Assembly (NCBI RefSeq): GCF_963678635.1
Contig: NW_026970911.1
Location: forward strand, 1 to 64,000
DNA from: Symsagittifera roscoffensis
Taxonomy: Eukaryota; Xenacoelomorpha; Acoela; Convolutidae
DNA length: 64,000 nt
Reading direction: 5' to 3'
Part shown: one piece after another, positions 63,464-64,000 of the stretch
How positions within the stretch are numbered: the first letter of the stretch is position 1
Layout of the letters: each line of letters begins with the position of its first letter
Notes under the pieces: model-generated
What the model saw: the letters and a program-made list of their open reading frames with translations, nothing else
Databases searched by the model: none
Told to the model about the DNA's origin: nothing
Translations under genes and position numbers: made by a program

Positions 63464-64000
63464 TTGATTGTTCTTTTTGTATGTCTATTAAACGTGACAC
63501 TTTCTTCGCTGGCATCTTCTGTATTCTTCTTTCTGGGGCCTTAGAGCTCCCCATTAGTGGCATCACGTCGCTTATTCCCTGTCTGATCACGGTCTGGGAG
63601 AGTCGTACTCTGCCCGTGTCGTCGATCGTTTCATAGGGTGCAGTCACCCCGGAACCTGGCGCATTCTTGTTGGCGACCAGTCGTCCAGCTGTCTCTATCA
63701 GCTTCCTCACCGTTTGTTCCACGACGGGTCACCCAAGGTAACACTGGGGTTCGGGATTGTCACTCGATCTGTCGCTGTCGGGAGCCGTGTCTCCGTTGTC
63801 TGACTCATTTCTCGAGGCGTCAAGAGCTCCATCGGGGACTGCCCACGAGGAATACTCCTTGCAGGTATCACTTCCTCCACGGCCGTTGTCAACGCCATCC
63901 GTTCCGATCACTCCTTCTAGTCCTGCCTCAGGCGCTCAATTTCTTGACCCTGCTTTTTCTTGCAGTCTTCGAACAGTTTTTTCCACATGTCCCGATATTC
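63453..64000 (-). pseudogene. Element C ORF3, coiled-coil and linker part (continues off the edge)
   Basis: Minus-strand pieces 63722-63453 and 63898-63707 plus sequence to the edge match A at 24700-25240 (QTVRKLIETAGRLVANKNAPGSG; QSPMELLTPREMSQTTETRLP). Frameshifts near 63715 and 63900. The edge falls within the coiled coil. Confidence 0.7.

Larger units (their letters stand above)
54198..64000 (-). mobile_element. Element C: second copy of the A family, 3' part
   Basis: 3' LTR, 3' non-coding region and most of ORF3, colinear with A from about 24700 to 34814. ORF3 proteins of C and A are about 90-95% identical by eye, so both belong to one family. The 5' half, including pol, lies beyond the right edge. 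A 5-bp flank of the LTR (54193-54197, GACTT) is the expected target copy. Confidence 0.85.

Overview
This window appears to consist entirely of transposable elements from an invertebrate animal genome. I see no host protein gene, rRNA or tRNA gene. The elements are Ty3/Gypsy-type LTR retrotransposons of one unusual lineage, plus one non-LTR (LINE) relic. Long AT-rich non-coding stretches, two element types inserted into each other, and LINE 3' tails ending in trinucleotide repeats point to a repeat-rich metazoan, possibly an arthropod; the taxon cannot be fixed from the sequence.

Layout. The elements are stacked like Russian dolls. A LINE relic (51200-53475, + strand) is interrupted by element E (minus strand; 5' LTR 50298-51199, leader 47768-50297 and 357-477, gag start and integrase remnant at 1-356, continuing off the left edge). 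E's leader is interrupted by element D (minus strand, 478-47767; LTRs 46875-47767 and 478-1369). D's third ORF is interrupted, in antisense, by element A (+ strand, 10357-34814, flanked by the 5-bp duplication TGGTG). The same LINE also carries a solo LTR of the D/E type (52226-53115). To the right, a + strand integrase remnant (53671-54197) precedes element C (minus strand, 3' LTR 54198-55109, running off the right edge), which belongs to the same family as A.

Element A is about 24.5 kb, far above the usual 5-10 kb. Its order is LTR, primer-binding site, a long leader with a GC-rich motif array, Gag (broken into several frames), a 2565-codon frame (capsid C-terminus and zinc knuckles, protease, RT, RNase H, integrase, acidic tail, macro-like domain resembling TARG1/OARD1), a 400-bp spacer with a good splice-acceptor candidate, then a third reading frame of about 2,970 codons in the place where env would sit. 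That third gene (ORF3) has a coiled coil, an SGNH/GDSL-hydrolase module, a second SGNH-like module that has lost its serine, a conserved Cys/His cluster and about 1,500 residues I cannot assign. D, A and C all carry it, so it belongs to the lineage. Pol is much more conserved between A and D than ORF3 is.

Non-coding features stand out. Each leader carries its own short tandem array at the same relative position (CCGGAGGGGTC boxes in A, a 14-bp unit in D, a 21-bp unit in E). A TGTCCGGGGAG box beside the 3' LTR recurs inside pol, and one internal copy lies in a 40-bp tract identical between A and D. All copies carry frameshifts, stops or deletions; A looks youngest, with LTRs about 97% identical by hand comparison.
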